Positions 17,504 to 26,594 of a stretch of 64,000 nucleotides of DNA are shown piece by piece. The notes beneath the pieces were generated by a model that made no database searches, was not told the origin of the DNA, and saw only the letters and a list, made by a program, of their open reading frames with translations. Each line of letters begins with the position of its first letter. The first letter of the stretch is position 1. This stretch comes from DASXUG01 sp964620425 (GTDB lineage Bacteria > Pseudomonadota > Gammaproteobacteria > Burkholderiales > Methylophilaceae). A program made the position numbers and the translations under genes. The stretch is from contig CAZUGV010000001.1 in assembly GCA_964620425.1 (NCBI GenBank), positions 62,001 to 126,000 on the forward strand, given 5' to 3'.

Positions 17504-18087
17504 TATGCTTGGTTTTCTCCTGATATTTCGGCCTGGTAGTTTTCAATGCGCTCCAATAACCAGCCCCACGCTTCTATCTCCCGTTCGCCCGCCGTTTTAT
17601 TGATTGCAATTTCGAGGTAGGCCATTTCTGTTTTGATTTTTTCAATGGGTAGCATGTGTAATCTGCTCACTAAAACCGACAGCTCAATAACCGCCGCTTG
17701 AGCACGATTGAATCCACTAAATGGGAGGTGTGTCGCTTCATGTACCACTTTAAAATAAAGCTCTGGACGCGTTGCATTATCAACGAAACTGTCCAAAACC
17801 AACTCACGATGAGCCAGTGTATTTTTCAACCTATATCCTTGCACAACGCTTGTAGCTTCCACCGCCCAATCCCTACGCCCAGTCAATGCACCAGCAAATA
17901 CGCGTACATCGTCCGTTAAGTTAAGCGTTGCCGTTTTTTGATTAAGCAAGTTATCTAACGTTGTTGATGGCTTAAACGGGGCAATTAAAACTAGTCCATT
18001 GCGCTCACGCACACCAAATGGCGCAATATAGGGCTTGCCTGCAGCATCTGTGCTAATAACAATGGTTTCGTAAATCATTTCTGTCAT
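17503..18087 (-). CDS. DUF447-family protein of C1-cofactor clusters
   Basis: A 194-residue protein with a flavin-reductase-like split beta-barrel start: MIYETIVISTDAAGKPYIAP, FGVRERNGLVLIAPFKPSTT and ATLNLTDDVRVFAGALTG. DUF447 proteins occur in methanogens and in methylotrophs carrying H4MPT. Gene order here (DHPS-like, DUF447, MfnB-like, all overlapping or adjacent) points to a role in H4MPT or methanofuran synthesis. The biochemical activity is unknown to me. It overlaps the upstream gene by four bases (ATGA) and the downstream one by one base. Confidence 0.82.
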   Translation of the reverse strand: MTEMIYETIVISTDAAGKPYIAPFGVRERNGLVLIAPFKPSTTLDNLLNQKTATLNLTDDVRVFAGALTGRRDWAVEATSVVQGYRLKNTLAHRELVLDSFVDNATRPELYFKVVHEATHLPFSGFNRAQAAVIELSVLVSRLHMLPIEKIKTEMAYLEIAINKTAGEREIEAWGWLLERIENYQAEISGENQA

Positions 18088-19514
18088 GATGATTTTTTAG
18101 TGCGCTTTTCTTTTAGCGAAGCATCTCGATGCGCGACTCTCGCCTCTGCATTTTTCTTGATGGTGTTGCAACCCCAAGTTAACTCTTCGTCTTGGTTATA
18201 GCGTTTATTGAGTTGCCAAGCGATTTGCGCTCTTGCCAGCTCCACACCCAAATAAAACGCGTGAGAGGCATCATCATCTACCTTTAAGTGCGGATATAGT
18301 GCGAATGGGTCTGTTGCGCTAAATAAGCCATCTCGGTTATAAATATGCAGGCCATCGCGACTAATTTGAATACGGAAACTAGGGTCTTTAATTTGAGCCG
18401 CTATTTCTGCAATTTCATCTGCTGAATAAGGAAATGGACGCCTATCGTGCAAACCTAACAAACCATCACTGTAATCTCTAGGCAGGCGTCTATCTTCATG
18501 CGCCGCATGCATGACGCGCCGCGCAATATCCGCTTCCGCAACTGCATTTACCGCGTGTGGACTCACCGAAGTCGCCAATACGGCATTGATATCAAGCTCA
18601 GCAATAATACCGAACAATATTGCGTTGATTCCCGTTGTATCAGCATCCGTGAGCTCTGTTAAATTACCAACACCCATCATAATCTGAATATCTGGGTAGC
18701 GTTTTCGTAATTTTTGATAACGTACAATAGACTCAGTAAAGCCGAAGGGAATGGGATCCAAAATGGCATCTGCAATAAATGCTTTATTTTTTGCTAGGCA
18801 TTGGTCAATGGCCCGATAAAGCGACGGCAAGCTACCTGATTTTGCAGGTATTATAATTGGTGTAGAAGCTACTTCATCCGCTATCCAGAGCGTTTTTTCA
18901 GTTAGGCTCAATAAATAATCCGCCCCCGATTTTCCTGCGAGTAATAAATCATCCGAATTTAACGAATCGACACTCACCACAAAACCTTGCGCTTTAAGCG
19001 CTACAATTGCATCTGCCAAGTGGGGAAATGGTGTATTGGGCAGACAACCTAAATCAATCACATCTGCGCCCTGCCCTCTAAAATACTCAGCGCGAGCCAC
19101 TATGCCATCTACGCTTAATTGTGGCGCTTCGACAATTTCTGCAAAGATTTTGGTGCTATATTTTGAAATATCTGGAACTGAACCACCTCGCCCAAAAAAC
19201 TGAGGTAAATCCTTTAAGTCATCGGGCCCGCGCTCTACAGGTATGCCGTACTTATCTTCAAGCATGCGCAAATCTCCACGACATAAGCCAGGCAATATCA
19301 CGCGGTCAGCATCCCCCGCGCTTGGTAGGCGACGAAGTATCAATTCAGGAGTCATCAGAGCGGCAACTGAAACACCTATTTGTGCAATCCGATATTTGAA
19401 ATCTAATTTTTTGGCGTTTGGCTTTTGAGCATCACTCGCCTGAATGCTAGATAGTACTTTATCTAAGCTTTTTTCAGCGAGCTTGCCTGTTAAGAAGAGG
19501 AGGCTTTCAGACAT
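18084..19514 (-). CDS. Dihydropteroate synthase-related protein of the H4MPT pathway
   Basis: A 476-residue protein. An N-terminal domain of about 150 residues (DUF6513-like) is followed by a pterin-binding TIM-barrel region resembling dihydropteroate synthase: ADVIDLGCLPNTPFPHLADA, VVSVDSLNSDDLLLAGKSGADYLLSL, and IMMGVGNLTELTDADTTGIN. The C-terminus is lysine-rich. Archaeal relatives are thought to join the pterin to beta-RFAP, the MptG product, and that is the likely role here (inference from family and neighbours). It overlaps the DmrB-like gene by 25 bases. Confidence 0.82.
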   Translation of the reverse strand: MSESLLFLTGKLAEKSLDKVLSSIQASDAQKPNAKKLDFKYRIAQIGVSVAALMTPELILRRLPSAGDADRVILPGLCRGDLRMLEDKYGIPVERGPDDLKDLPQFFGRGGSVPDISKYSTKIFAEIVEAPQLSVDGIVARAEYFRGQGADVIDLGCLPNTPFPHLADAIVALKAQGFVVSVDSLNSDDLLLAGKSGADYLLSLTEKTLWIADEVASTPIIIPAKSGSLPSLYRAIDQCLAKNKAFIADAILDPIPFGFTESIVRYQKLRKRYPDIQIMMGVGNLTELTDADTTGINAILFGIIAELDINAVLATSVSPHAVNAVAEADIARRVMHAAHEDRRLPRDYSDGLLGLHDRRPFPYSADEIAEIAAQIKDPSFRIQISRDGLHIYNRDGLFSATDPFALYPHLKVDDDASHAFYLGVELARAQIAWQLNKRYNQDEELTWGCNTIKKNAEARVAHRDASLKEKRTKKSS

Positions 19515-20038
19515 GACAGCCTCGTTTGGATTGCAGCATTTAATTGCTGCATATCGCCAGCAACTATTGTTTCCTCAAAAGTTTTGAGCTTTTGCATATT
19601 TTCTAAATCAATACGCCGAGGATAAACTTTCACCATATTATCTCGTGGTGCTTCCGATTCCATTTCAGGCTCGGTATCGCAGGCGAACACAATGCTTGGC
19701 ACGCGGCACTTACCTGCTTGCGCGTAAACATTGGTGACTAAAGTATCTGAAATCCCACAAACCATTTTGGCGACAGTATTTGACGTAGCTGGGGCAATAA
19801 CCACAGTATGGTAAGCACCTTGATAGAAGAACTCTACAGGCACACTACTTGCCGTTTTATCTAAATAAACACGCCCAACGTTATGCTTGTAGCCATACTG
19901 CTTTAAAATTTCATCCGCGGCTTTACTTAAGAACAAATCAACGTTTTCTAATGTATTAAGTATCTCAATACATTCACGTAAATAATGACCAGAGCCTGTG
20001 ATCGCCCATGCAAGACGTTGCTCGTGAATTGGTTTCAT
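19490..20038 (-). CDS. dmrB: DmrB-like flavoprotein, probable dihydromethanopterin reductase
   Basis: A 182-residue flavoprotein of the Dfp/AfpA fold. LAWAITGSGHYLRECIEIL at residues 9-27, IAPATSNTVAKMVCGISDTLVTN (FMN binding, about residues 81-103) and FACDTEPEMESEAP are visible. DmrB enzymes reduce dihydromethanopterin to H4MPT in the last biosynthetic step and occur in beta-proteobacterial methylotrophs, whereas Methylobacterium uses the unrelated DmrA. It starts ten bases after the purA stop, so it is probably co-transcribed with purA. Confidence 0.83.
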   Translation of the reverse strand: MKPIHEQRLAWAITGSGHYLRECIEILNTLENVDLFLSKAADEILKQYGYKHNVGRVYLDKTASSVPVEFFYQGAYHTVVIAPATSNTVAKMVCGISDTLVTNVYAQAGKCRVPSIVFACDTEPEMESEAPRDNMVKVYPRRIDLENMQKLKTFEETIVAGDMQQLNAAIQTRLSCLKASSS

Positions 20039-20047
20039 TTACGACGA

Positions 20048-21364
20048 TTACTCTGCAAATGGATGATGTAAAACAATCGTTTGGTCGCGCTCTGGGCCAG
20101 TTGATACAATTGCAACAGGCACTTCGCACAATACTTCCAGACGTTTTAAGTAGTTACGTGCATTCAGCGGCAAATCATCCCAGTTGTTAATGCCAAACGT
20201 GTTTTCATTCCAACCAGGCATGGTTTCATAAATTGGCTCACAACGCGCCAAGTCATCTGCGCCCACTGGTAACAAATCAATCTTTTTGCCATCTAAGTGG
20301 TAACCCGTGCAAATTTCCAGCTCAGGAATGCCATCTAACACATCAAGCTTGGTGATACACAACCCAGTTAATCCATTGATTCTTGCAGAACGACGTAATG
20401 CCGCCGCATCAAACCAACCACAGCGGCGCTTACGCTTAGTGACTGTACCGATTTCACGACCTTTGTCTGACATTTGGAAGCCTGGGGTATCTCTAGTTTC
20501 AATATCTAGCTCACTTGGAAAAGGCCCGCCACCCACACGCGTACAGTAGGCTTTTGTAATACCCAGTACATAATGCAACATATCTGGGCCAACGCCAGTA
20601 CCCGCTGATGCTTGACCTGCAACGCAGTTTGAGGAAGTAACAAAAGGATAAGTGCCATGATCCACATCTAATAGGGTACCTTGCGCACCTTCAAATAAAA
20701 GTCTATCTCCAGCCTTATTAGCTTCATAAATTGCTGCTGAAACATCAGCCACTAGCGGGCGAATTAACTCGACACGGCTCATCGCTGTATCAAGCTCGGA
20801 TTGGTAATCTACCGCCTCTGTTCCTAAGTATTTGGTCAGTACGAAGTTGTGGTAATCCATCACTTCGCGCAACTTTTCCGCGAACATGGTTGGGTGGAAC
20901 AAGTCATAAACACGTAAAGCACGACGTGCCACTTTGTCTTCGTAAGTTGGGCCGATACCCTTACCTGTTGTGCCGATTTTTACGCCACGAGCAGCTTCAC
21001 GCGCTTTATCCAACTTAACGTGATACCCCATAATTAGCGGACAACCAGGACTAACCCGCAAGCGGCTACGCACTTCAACACCAACAGCTTCCAAGCCTGT
21101 AATTTCATCCAACAAATGACCTGCATCCAGCACCACGCCATTGCCGATATAGCATTTAATGCCTTCGCGTACGATACCTGATGGCACGAGATTGAGTTTG
21201 TATTCGCGTTGTGCATCGCCCTGACCAATCACTAAGGTGTGACCTGCGTTGTGCCCGCCTTGGAAACGAACCACACCTTGGGCATGATCTGTCAACCAAT
21301 CAACAATTTTACCTTTACCTTCATCGCCCCACTGGGTGCCGATTACTACCACATTCTTAGTCAT
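20048..21364 (-). CDS. purA: Adenylosuccinate synthetase
   Basis: 438 residues from the ATG at 21364 (MTKNVVVIGTQWGDEGKGK). GTP-dependent ligation of aspartate to IMP, the first step to AMP. The glycine loop GTQWGDEGKGKIVDWL, GGHNAGHTLV, GTTGKGIGPTYEDK and VGGGPFPSE are diagnostic. An open frame runs 23 residues further upstream but overlaps hisZ and lacks the family N-terminus. It follows hisZ after about 40 bases, the common beta-proteobacterial hisZ-purA order, and here it is followed by C1-cofactor genes. Confidence 0.97.
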   Translation of the reverse strand: MTKNVVVIGTQWGDEGKGKIVDWLTDHAQGVVRFQGGHNAGHTLVIGQGDAQREYKLNLVPSGIVREGIKCYIGNGVVLDAGHLLDEITGLEAVGVEVRSRLRVSPGCPLIMGYHVKLDKAREAARGVKIGTTGKGIGPTYEDKVARRALRVYDLFHPTMFAEKLREVMDYHNFVLTKYLGTEAVDYQSELDTAMSRVELIRPLVADVSAAIYEANKAGDRLLFEGAQGTLLDVDHGTYPFVTSSNCVAGQASAGTGVGPDMLHYVLGITKAYCTRVGGGPFPSELDIETRDTPGFQMSDKGREIGTVTKRKRRCGWFDAAALRRSARINGLTGLCITKLDVLDGIPELEICTGYHLDGKKIDLLPVGADDLARCEPIYETMPGWNENTFGINNWDDLPLNARNYLKRLEVLCEVPVAIVSTGPERDQTIVLHHPFAE

Positions 21365-21404
21365 AACTTTGCTCTGTTTATTTAAATAATTTCTTTTGGT
21401 GAGT

Positions 21405-22577
21405 TTAGAATTGCTTGAACTCTGAAGTTTCAACCACCTGCCAAACCATCTCTTGCTTTACTAATTTACGATCGCAATTTAACTCAGCTCGATGCGCTTC
21501 ATGACCAGGTAACTCTTGAATCACCACCTGCCCTTCTGCACGCAACGCCTCGATTTTATTAGTCAATGCTATGTCTAAATTATATGGTGCAAAAATCGCT
21601 TTAGTTACAGTGTTTGCAGGCAATGCTGTCAATAAAGCGCGCAAATCTAGGCTAAACCCTGTTGCTGGGCGTGCCCGACCAAAGGCAATGCCAACTTCAT
21701 CATAACGACCACCCAAAGCCAAAGGGCCAGCATAGCCTTGAGCATATGCCGCAAAAACAATACCGCTATGATAGTGGTAACCACGCAGTTCGGACAAATC
21801 AAAGCATACATCCACCTCTAAATCTGCTAATCGCAAACCTACTTTACGCAAATCTTCTAGGGCTTGATTAATTGCTGGGCTTGTTGGCAAGCGTTTAGCA
21901 GCCTCATCCAACACTGCCAGATCACCATTTAATTCAGTTAAGGCACACAATGCATTTTTGATTGTGGCATCTAAAGTAGATGATAGTGAACGCACCTCGG
22001 TTTGATCTTTACTTTGCAAGGCAGCATAAAGCGCTTGTTCCAAAGGTTTTGTCATTTTACTTTGACGTACTAGCTCACCAAAAATACCCACATGACTAAA
22101 ATCGACATGCAACGCCCCGATGCCTGCAGCTTGCAGCGCTTTAATCATTAAGCGATGAATTTCAATATCGCTTTCCACCCCAGCGTGACCAAACAACTCC
22201 GCGCCAATTTGCAACGGCTCACGGGTATGTGCCAAACCATCAGGGTTAGTACGTAACACACTACCAGCGTAACAAAGCCTTGTAACGCCTTGATTATTTA
22301 GCATATGTGCGTCAATCCTAGCAGCTTGTGGGGTTGTATCCGCACGTAGCCCCATCAAGCGACCAGTCAATTGATCGACCACTTTAAAAGTTGCCAAATC
22401 TAAATCATGCCCAACACCTGTAATTAAAGATTCCAAGTATTCCAACATCGGAGGGATGACATATTGATAGCCATGTACGGCAAATAAATCCAGCATGCCA
22501 CGACGTAATTGCTCTACGCGCGCAGCATCAGCAGGCAACACATCTTCAATGTATTCAGGGAGTAACCAGTTTCGCAT
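21405..22577 (-). CDS. hisZ: ATP phosphoribosyltransferase regulatory subunit
   Basis: A 390-residue HisRS-like protein. LLPEYIEDVLPADAARVEQLRR at the start, FKVVDQLTGRLMGLRADTTPQAARI (motif 2 region), LRTNPDGLAHTREPLQIGAELFG and LGGRYDEVGIAFGRARPATG are typical. HisZ has no tRNA synthetase activity; it activates the short HisG in histidine biosynthesis. The partner hisG is not in the window. Located between the DUF2065 gene and purA as in other beta-proteobacteria. Confidence 0.94.
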   Translation of the reverse strand: MRNWLLPEYIEDVLPADAARVEQLRRGMLDLFAVHGYQYVIPPMLEYLESLITGVGHDLDLATFKVVDQLTGRLMGLRADTTPQAARIDAHMLNNQGVTRLCYAGSVLRTNPDGLAHTREPLQIGAELFGHAGVESDIEIHRLMIKALQAAGIGALHVDFSHVGIFGELVRQSKMTKPLEQALYAALQSKDQTEVRSLSSTLDATIKNALCALTELNGDLAVLDEAAKRLPTSPAINQALEDLRKVGLRLADLEVDVCFDLSELRGYHYHSGIVFAAYAQGYAGPLALGGRYDEVGIAFGRARPATGFSLDLRALLTALPANTVTKAIFAPYNLDIALTNKIEALRAEGQVVIQELPGHEAHRAELNCDRKLVKQEMVWQVVETSEFKQF

Positions 22578-22600
22578 AAGAGTTGAATCGAATAGATTTT

Positions 22601-22828
22601 TTAAATTATTGTTATTATGAGCAAACCAATCAGCATAGATATTATGCCAACAAATCGCAACTGACCATTGCTAAATGTCAGTAAACGCTCAAAGGTTTGT
22701 CGCCAAGCCTGGGGGGCAATAAGCGGGAGTATACCCTCAAACACCAACATCAGACCTATAGCGGTTAATAGTGTACTTTTCAAACAAAGCTCAAGAATTA
22801 GTGACTTCGGTAGTTTAGTGTTTTGCAC
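22601..22828 (-). CDS. DUF2065 small membrane protein
   Basis: 75 residues with two predicted membrane helices (about residues 15-36 and 57-74) and the family segment MLVFEGILPLIAPQAWR. It overlaps the end of hflC by 14 bases and precedes hisZ, the standard position of DUF2065 genes. The function is unknown; an association with HflKC is suggested only by conserved neighbourhood. Confidence 0.82.
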   Translation of the reverse strand: MQNTKLPKSLILELCLKSTLLTAIGLMLVFEGILPLIAPQAWRQTFERLLTFSNGQLRFVGIISMLIGLLIITII

Positions 22829-23690
22829 TACCTGAATTGCGCATGTATTTAAAGAAGTCTGAACTTGGCTCTAGCACTAACACATCACTCTTGCTTTTAA
22901 AGCTGTTTCGATAAGCTTCTAAGCTACGATAAAACGCATAGAACTCAGGATTTTTGCCGTATGCATTGGCATAAATTTCCGATGCTTTTGCATCGCCTTG
23001 ACCTTTGGTATTTTGCGCTTCACGGAAAGCTTCAGCAATAATCACTTCACGTTGTCTATCTGCATCTGCACGGATTTTCTCAGCAGCGCCGGCACCTTGT
23101 GAACGTAACTCATTAGCCACTCGCTTACGCTCAGCCTCCATACGTTGATAAACAGACTCACTCACCTCTTGTGGCAAATCAACGCGTTTTAAACGCACAT
23201 CAAGCACTTGAATCCCCATTTGGCGAGATTCTTTATCTGCACTTTGACGTAAAATCTCCATAATTTGGCTACGCTCACCAGATACAACATCGTGAATGGT
23301 ACGTTTGCCGAACTCATCTCTTAACCCTGCGTTCACTGTTTGTGACAATCGGCGCTCCGCTGCAACTTCATCGCCTTTCACAGATACATAATACTTAGCG
23401 GGATCAACAATACGCCATTTCACAAATGAATCAACTAAAACGTTTTTCTTTTCACTAGTTAAAAAGCGATCCGGCTCTTCCCAGTTGAGGGTCAAAATTC
23501 GATTATCAAAATAGCGCACGTTATCTAACAATGGTAATTTGAAATACAAACCTGGATCTTTTTTGACTGATACAATCTCACCTAAGCGAAACACCAACGC
23601 GTACTCACGTTGATCCACTGTAAATGCGGATAAGCTGACCACCAACAAGGCAATCATCAGACCAACTAATACTGAGGCAATATTTTTCAT
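22815..23690 (-). CDS. hflC: HflC, membrane protease regulator (SPFH family)
   Basis: A 291-residue protein with one N-terminal membrane helix (residues 7-24) and a SPFH/prohibitin domain (VDQREYALVFRLGEIV, DPGLYFKLPLLDNVRYFDNRILTL), then a long helical region with ERKRVANELRSQGAGAAEKIRADADRQR-type residues. With HflK it forms the large periplasmic cage around FtsH and tunes its proteolysis. It starts eight bases after hflK. Confidence 0.95.
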   Translation of the reverse strand: MKNIASVLVGLMIALLVVSLSAFTVDQREYALVFRLGEIVSVKKDPGLYFKLPLLDNVRYFDNRILTLNWEEPDRFLTSEKKNVLVDSFVKWRIVDPAKYYVSVKGDEVAAERRLSQTVNAGLRDEFGKRTIHDVVSGERSQIMEILRQSADKESRQMGIQVLDVRLKRVDLPQEVSESVYQRMEAERKRVANELRSQGAGAAEKIRADADRQREVIIAEAFREAQNTKGQGDAKASEIYANAYGKNPEFYAFYRSLEAYRNSFKSKSDVLVLEPSSDFFKYMRNSGSAKH

Positions 23691-23698
23691 AATTTTTC

Positions 23699-24889
23699 CT
23701 ATCTACTTTCACGATCGCGGCTTCGGAATGCATCTCGCGAGCGCTGACTGTCGGCAGTAACTTCCGACGTATTAGAGGAGGCTGGTGGTATTGTTGCTGA
23801 AGTCGCTGAGCCATTATTGGTAGCACCTGCGGAAGCTGCCAACAACTTATCTAACGGTAAGTACAACATACTGTTTCCGTTTTTCTGATCAACCACAACC
23901 TTGCTAACACTAGATAAAATTTGCTCTTGCGCATCAATATATAAGCGTTGGCGAGTTACCTCTGGCGCACGCTGATATTGCGCTAGCACTTGCTCAAAAC
24001 GACTTGCATTACCTTTTGCTTCATTTTCGACACGCAACTTATAACCAGCTGCTTCCTCTAACAAGCGCGATGCAGTACCACGCGCTTTAGGGATCACATC
24101 ATTTGCATAGGCTTGACCCTCATTTTTTTGGCGCTCTAAATCTTGACTCGCTTTTACGGCATCATCAAATGCTGCCTGAACTTGCTCAGGTGGTTGGGCA
24201 TTTTGCATTGTGATATTGACGATATTAATGCCTGACGAATAGCGATCTAGCGTATCTTGCATGAGCTTTTTCGTATTAACAGCAATTTCCTCACGACCCT
24301 CGTATAAGGCAAAATCCATCTTACTTTTGCCCACCACTTCACGAATCGCTGTTTCTGCAATACTGCGCACTGACTCTTCTGGTGATCGATTATTGAAAGT
24401 AACATCTTCAACACTTTTTAAGTTGTATTGCACTGCAAATTGCAAATCAATGATGTTTTCATCATCGGTCAACATTAATGACTCTTGTAACTGCTTGCTT
24501 CTACTTGCCCCGCCCTCGGCTGAGCGATAGCCTACTTCAATAGTACGCACTTGTTCCATATTGACAACACTCACATGCTCAATAGGATACGGCATATGCC
24601 AATGAGGACCTTCTTTTGTTGTTTCAACATGCTTACCAAAGCGCAGAACCACGCCTCGTGAACCTTGATCCACAATATAAAAACCTGTTGCAAACCAAAT
24701 TAAAACAATCAAACCCACGACGGGCAAAATCGGAATATTTTTAAAATCAACTTCTGGTGATTGATTGCCGCCGTTATTACTTGTTTTTCCAAAAAGGTTG
24801 TTTAGTTTACGACTAAACTGACGCAACATCTCGTCCAAATCTGGCGGGCCGCCATTGTTACGATTACCCCAACCAGGATCATTTGCCAT
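23699..24889 (-). CDS. hflK: HflK, membrane protease regulator (SPFH family)
   Basis: A 396-residue partner of HflC. The Gly/Asn/Pro-rich N-terminus (DPGWGNRNNGGPPDLDEMLR) precedes a membrane helix (about residues 52-68) and the SPFH domain (IVDQGSRGVVLRFGKHVETT, GPHWHMPYPIEHVSVVNMEQ). The C-terminus is Ser/Thr/Ala-rich and ends in an Arg/Asp/Ser stretch. It is inserted in the inner membrane with FtsH and follows hflX after 37 bases, the usual hfq-hflX-hflK-hflC order. Confidence 0.95.
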   Translation of the reverse strand: MANDPGWGNRNNGGPPDLDEMLRQFSRKLNNLFGKTSNNGGNQSPEVDFKNIPILPVVGLIVLIWFATGFYIVDQGSRGVVLRFGKHVETTKEGPHWHMPYPIEHVSVVNMEQVRTIEVGYRSAEGGASRSKQLQESLMLTDDENIIDLQFAVQYNLKSVEDVTFNNRSPEESVRSIAETAIREVVGKSKMDFALYEGREEIAVNTKKLMQDTLDRYSSGINIVNITMQNAQPPEQVQAAFDDAVKASQDLERQKNEGQAYANDVIPKARGTASRLLEEAAGYKLRVENEAKGNASRFEQVLAQYQRAPEVTRQRLYIDAQEQILSSVSKVVVDQKNGNSMLYLPLDKLLAASAGATNNGSATSATIPPASSNTSEVTADSQRSRDAFRSRDRESR

Positions 24890-24926
24890 GCTTTACTCCA
24901 AATTTATTTATTAATATTTACGGTGG

Positions 24927-26057
24927 TTAAGAAAGATAGGCTGCTTCAGAGGTTAAATAAGCATTCACACGCTGCTGGTGTTCAATTAAAACCTGACGCA
25001 CAAATTCAATTCCATCGCCTGTCTTAGCCGAAATACGTATTTTGTTAATTCTACCATATTCGTCACGTTCAATCCCCGCTTCCAGCCCAATACGATCAAT
25101 TTGATTTAACACCAGCACTTGATGAACATTCTGTGCGCCAATTTCGTTCAACACCTTGTTCACTTGAGCGATTTGTTCTTCTCGGTTTGTACTGGCGGAA
25201 TCTACAATATGCAGCAATATATCTGCCTGGGCGGCTTCTTCAAGCGTCGCGCCAAACGCTTCGACTAAAGCATGCGGCAAATGTTTGATAAAGCCGACCG
25301 TGTCAGACATCACGATTTCGCCAGCCTCTGGGATGAATAACTTTCGCGATGTAGTGTCCAACGTTGCAAATAGCTGATCTGCCGCATAAACACCTGAATG
25401 CGTCATTCGATTAAATAATGTTGATTTACCCGCATTAGTGTAGCCAACCAATGATACTGACAATACCTTTGACCGCTTGCGAGAGCGTCGTTGCATACCT
25501 CGCTGCTGTTTAAGTTTATCAAGTTTTTCGCGAAGCTGTTTGACACGAATACGCAACATTCGACGGTCTAACTCTAATTGAGTTTCACCAGGACCACCCC
25601 GCACACCGATACCACCCTTTTGACGCTCCAGATGTGTCCATCCTCTAACAAGGCGCGTTGATAAATGCTCTAATTGCGCCAACTCAACCTGCAATTTACC
25701 TTCGTGGCTTTGTGCGCGTTGGGCAAAAATATCTAAAATCAAGCCTGTACGATCTGCCACTCGACATTCCAAAAGGCGCTCAAGATTACGTTGTTGTGAA
25801 GGGCTTAGATCATGGTTAAATACGGCAACTTTTGAATCTGTAGCTTTAATTGTGCTAGCCAGCTCTTCCGCTTTACCACTACCTATAAAATACTTGGCAT
25901 CTGGCTTAAGTCGCTTACCCTCTACTGTCGCACACACTGACAATCCAGCGCTCACGACTAATTGCCTCAACTCTTGCAAGCTTTCCTGATAATCAAACTC
26001 ACCAAAATCAAGACTAACGAGCACAGCGGCATCGCCACCAATCGGTCTATCAATCAT
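24927..26057 (-). CDS. hflX: Ribosome-splitting GTPase HflX
   Basis: A 376-residue GTPase. The N-terminal HflX domain includes KYFIGSGKAEELA and NHDLSPSQQRNLE, then a helical linker (GGIGVRGGPGETQLELDRR). The G domain has G1 GYTNAGKSTLFN, G3 DTVGFI and G4 NQID. HflX rescues or splits stalled 70S ribosomes, mainly under heat stress. The C-terminus is short (ends LTSEAAYLS). It lies 46 bases after hfq. Confidence 0.95.
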   Translation of the reverse strand: MIDRPIGGDAAVLVSLDFGEFDYQESLQELRQLVVSAGLSVCATVEGKRLKPDAKYFIGSGKAEELASTIKATDSKVAVFNHDLSPSQQRNLERLLECRVADRTGLILDIFAQRAQSHEGKLQVELAQLEHLSTRLVRGWTHLERQKGGIGVRGGPGETQLELDRRMLRIRVKQLREKLDKLKQQRGMQRRSRKRSKVLSVSLVGYTNAGKSTLFNRMTHSGVYAADQLFATLDTTSRKLFIPEAGEIVMSDTVGFIKHLPHALVEAFGATLEEAAQADILLHIVDSASTNREEQIAQVNKVLNEIGAQNVHQVLVLNQIDRIGLEAGIERDEYGRINKIRISAKTGDGIEFVRQVLIEHQQRVNAYLTSEAAYLS

Positions 26058-26103
26058 TAATCAACAACATAGAATGTAGCAAAAAACGGTAATTGGCAAT
26101 CAA

Positions 26104-26349
26104 TTAACCTTCTGATGGTGCTGGATGATTGTGGGGAATACTCACAGCACGACTTGGGACAATTGTAGAGATTGCATGCTTGTAAACCATTTGGGTGACT
26201 GTGTTTTTTAATAAAATTACATATTGGTCAAAGGAATCCACTTGACCTTGTAGTTTTATACCATTGACCAAGTAAATTGATACTGGCACATGCTCTTTAC
26301 GTAGCGCATTTAAAAATGGGTCTTGTAACAACTGCCCTTTTGCATTCAT
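26104..26349 (-). CDS. hfq: RNA chaperone Hfq
   Basis: 81 residues from the ATG at 26349 (MNAKGQLLQDPFLN), the standard start; a longer frame reaches 26403. Sm1 motif region PVSIYLVNGIKLQGQVDSFDQYVIL and Sm2 KHAISTIVPSR (KHA in place of the usual YKHAI, intact). It forms a hexamer that pairs small RNAs with mRNAs. AAGGAAT precedes the start. First gene of the hfq-hflX-hflKC block. Confidence 0.97.
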   Translation of the reverse strand: MNAKGQLLQDPFLNALRKEHVPVSIYLVNGIKLQGQVDSFDQYVILLKNTVTQMVYKHAISTIVPSRAVSIPHNHPAPSEG

Positions 26350-26594
26350 TTTGTATTCCTTTTCTTCATTATTAGCTATTTGCATAATATGGCTACCCGC
26401 CAAACTTACTGTTAACTTACACTACTTAACAATACTAAAAATTTGATTATCTAAGAGTGTGTATTTATAAAAAATACTGATTAGATTATCCAAATTCATT
26501 AAAAATTAAGCATAAATCGTGCAACTTTTTCTTAAAAATCCGCGTATCAATCAAAAGTTAATTGAAAAAATAGACATCAATTACCTAAATTTGT

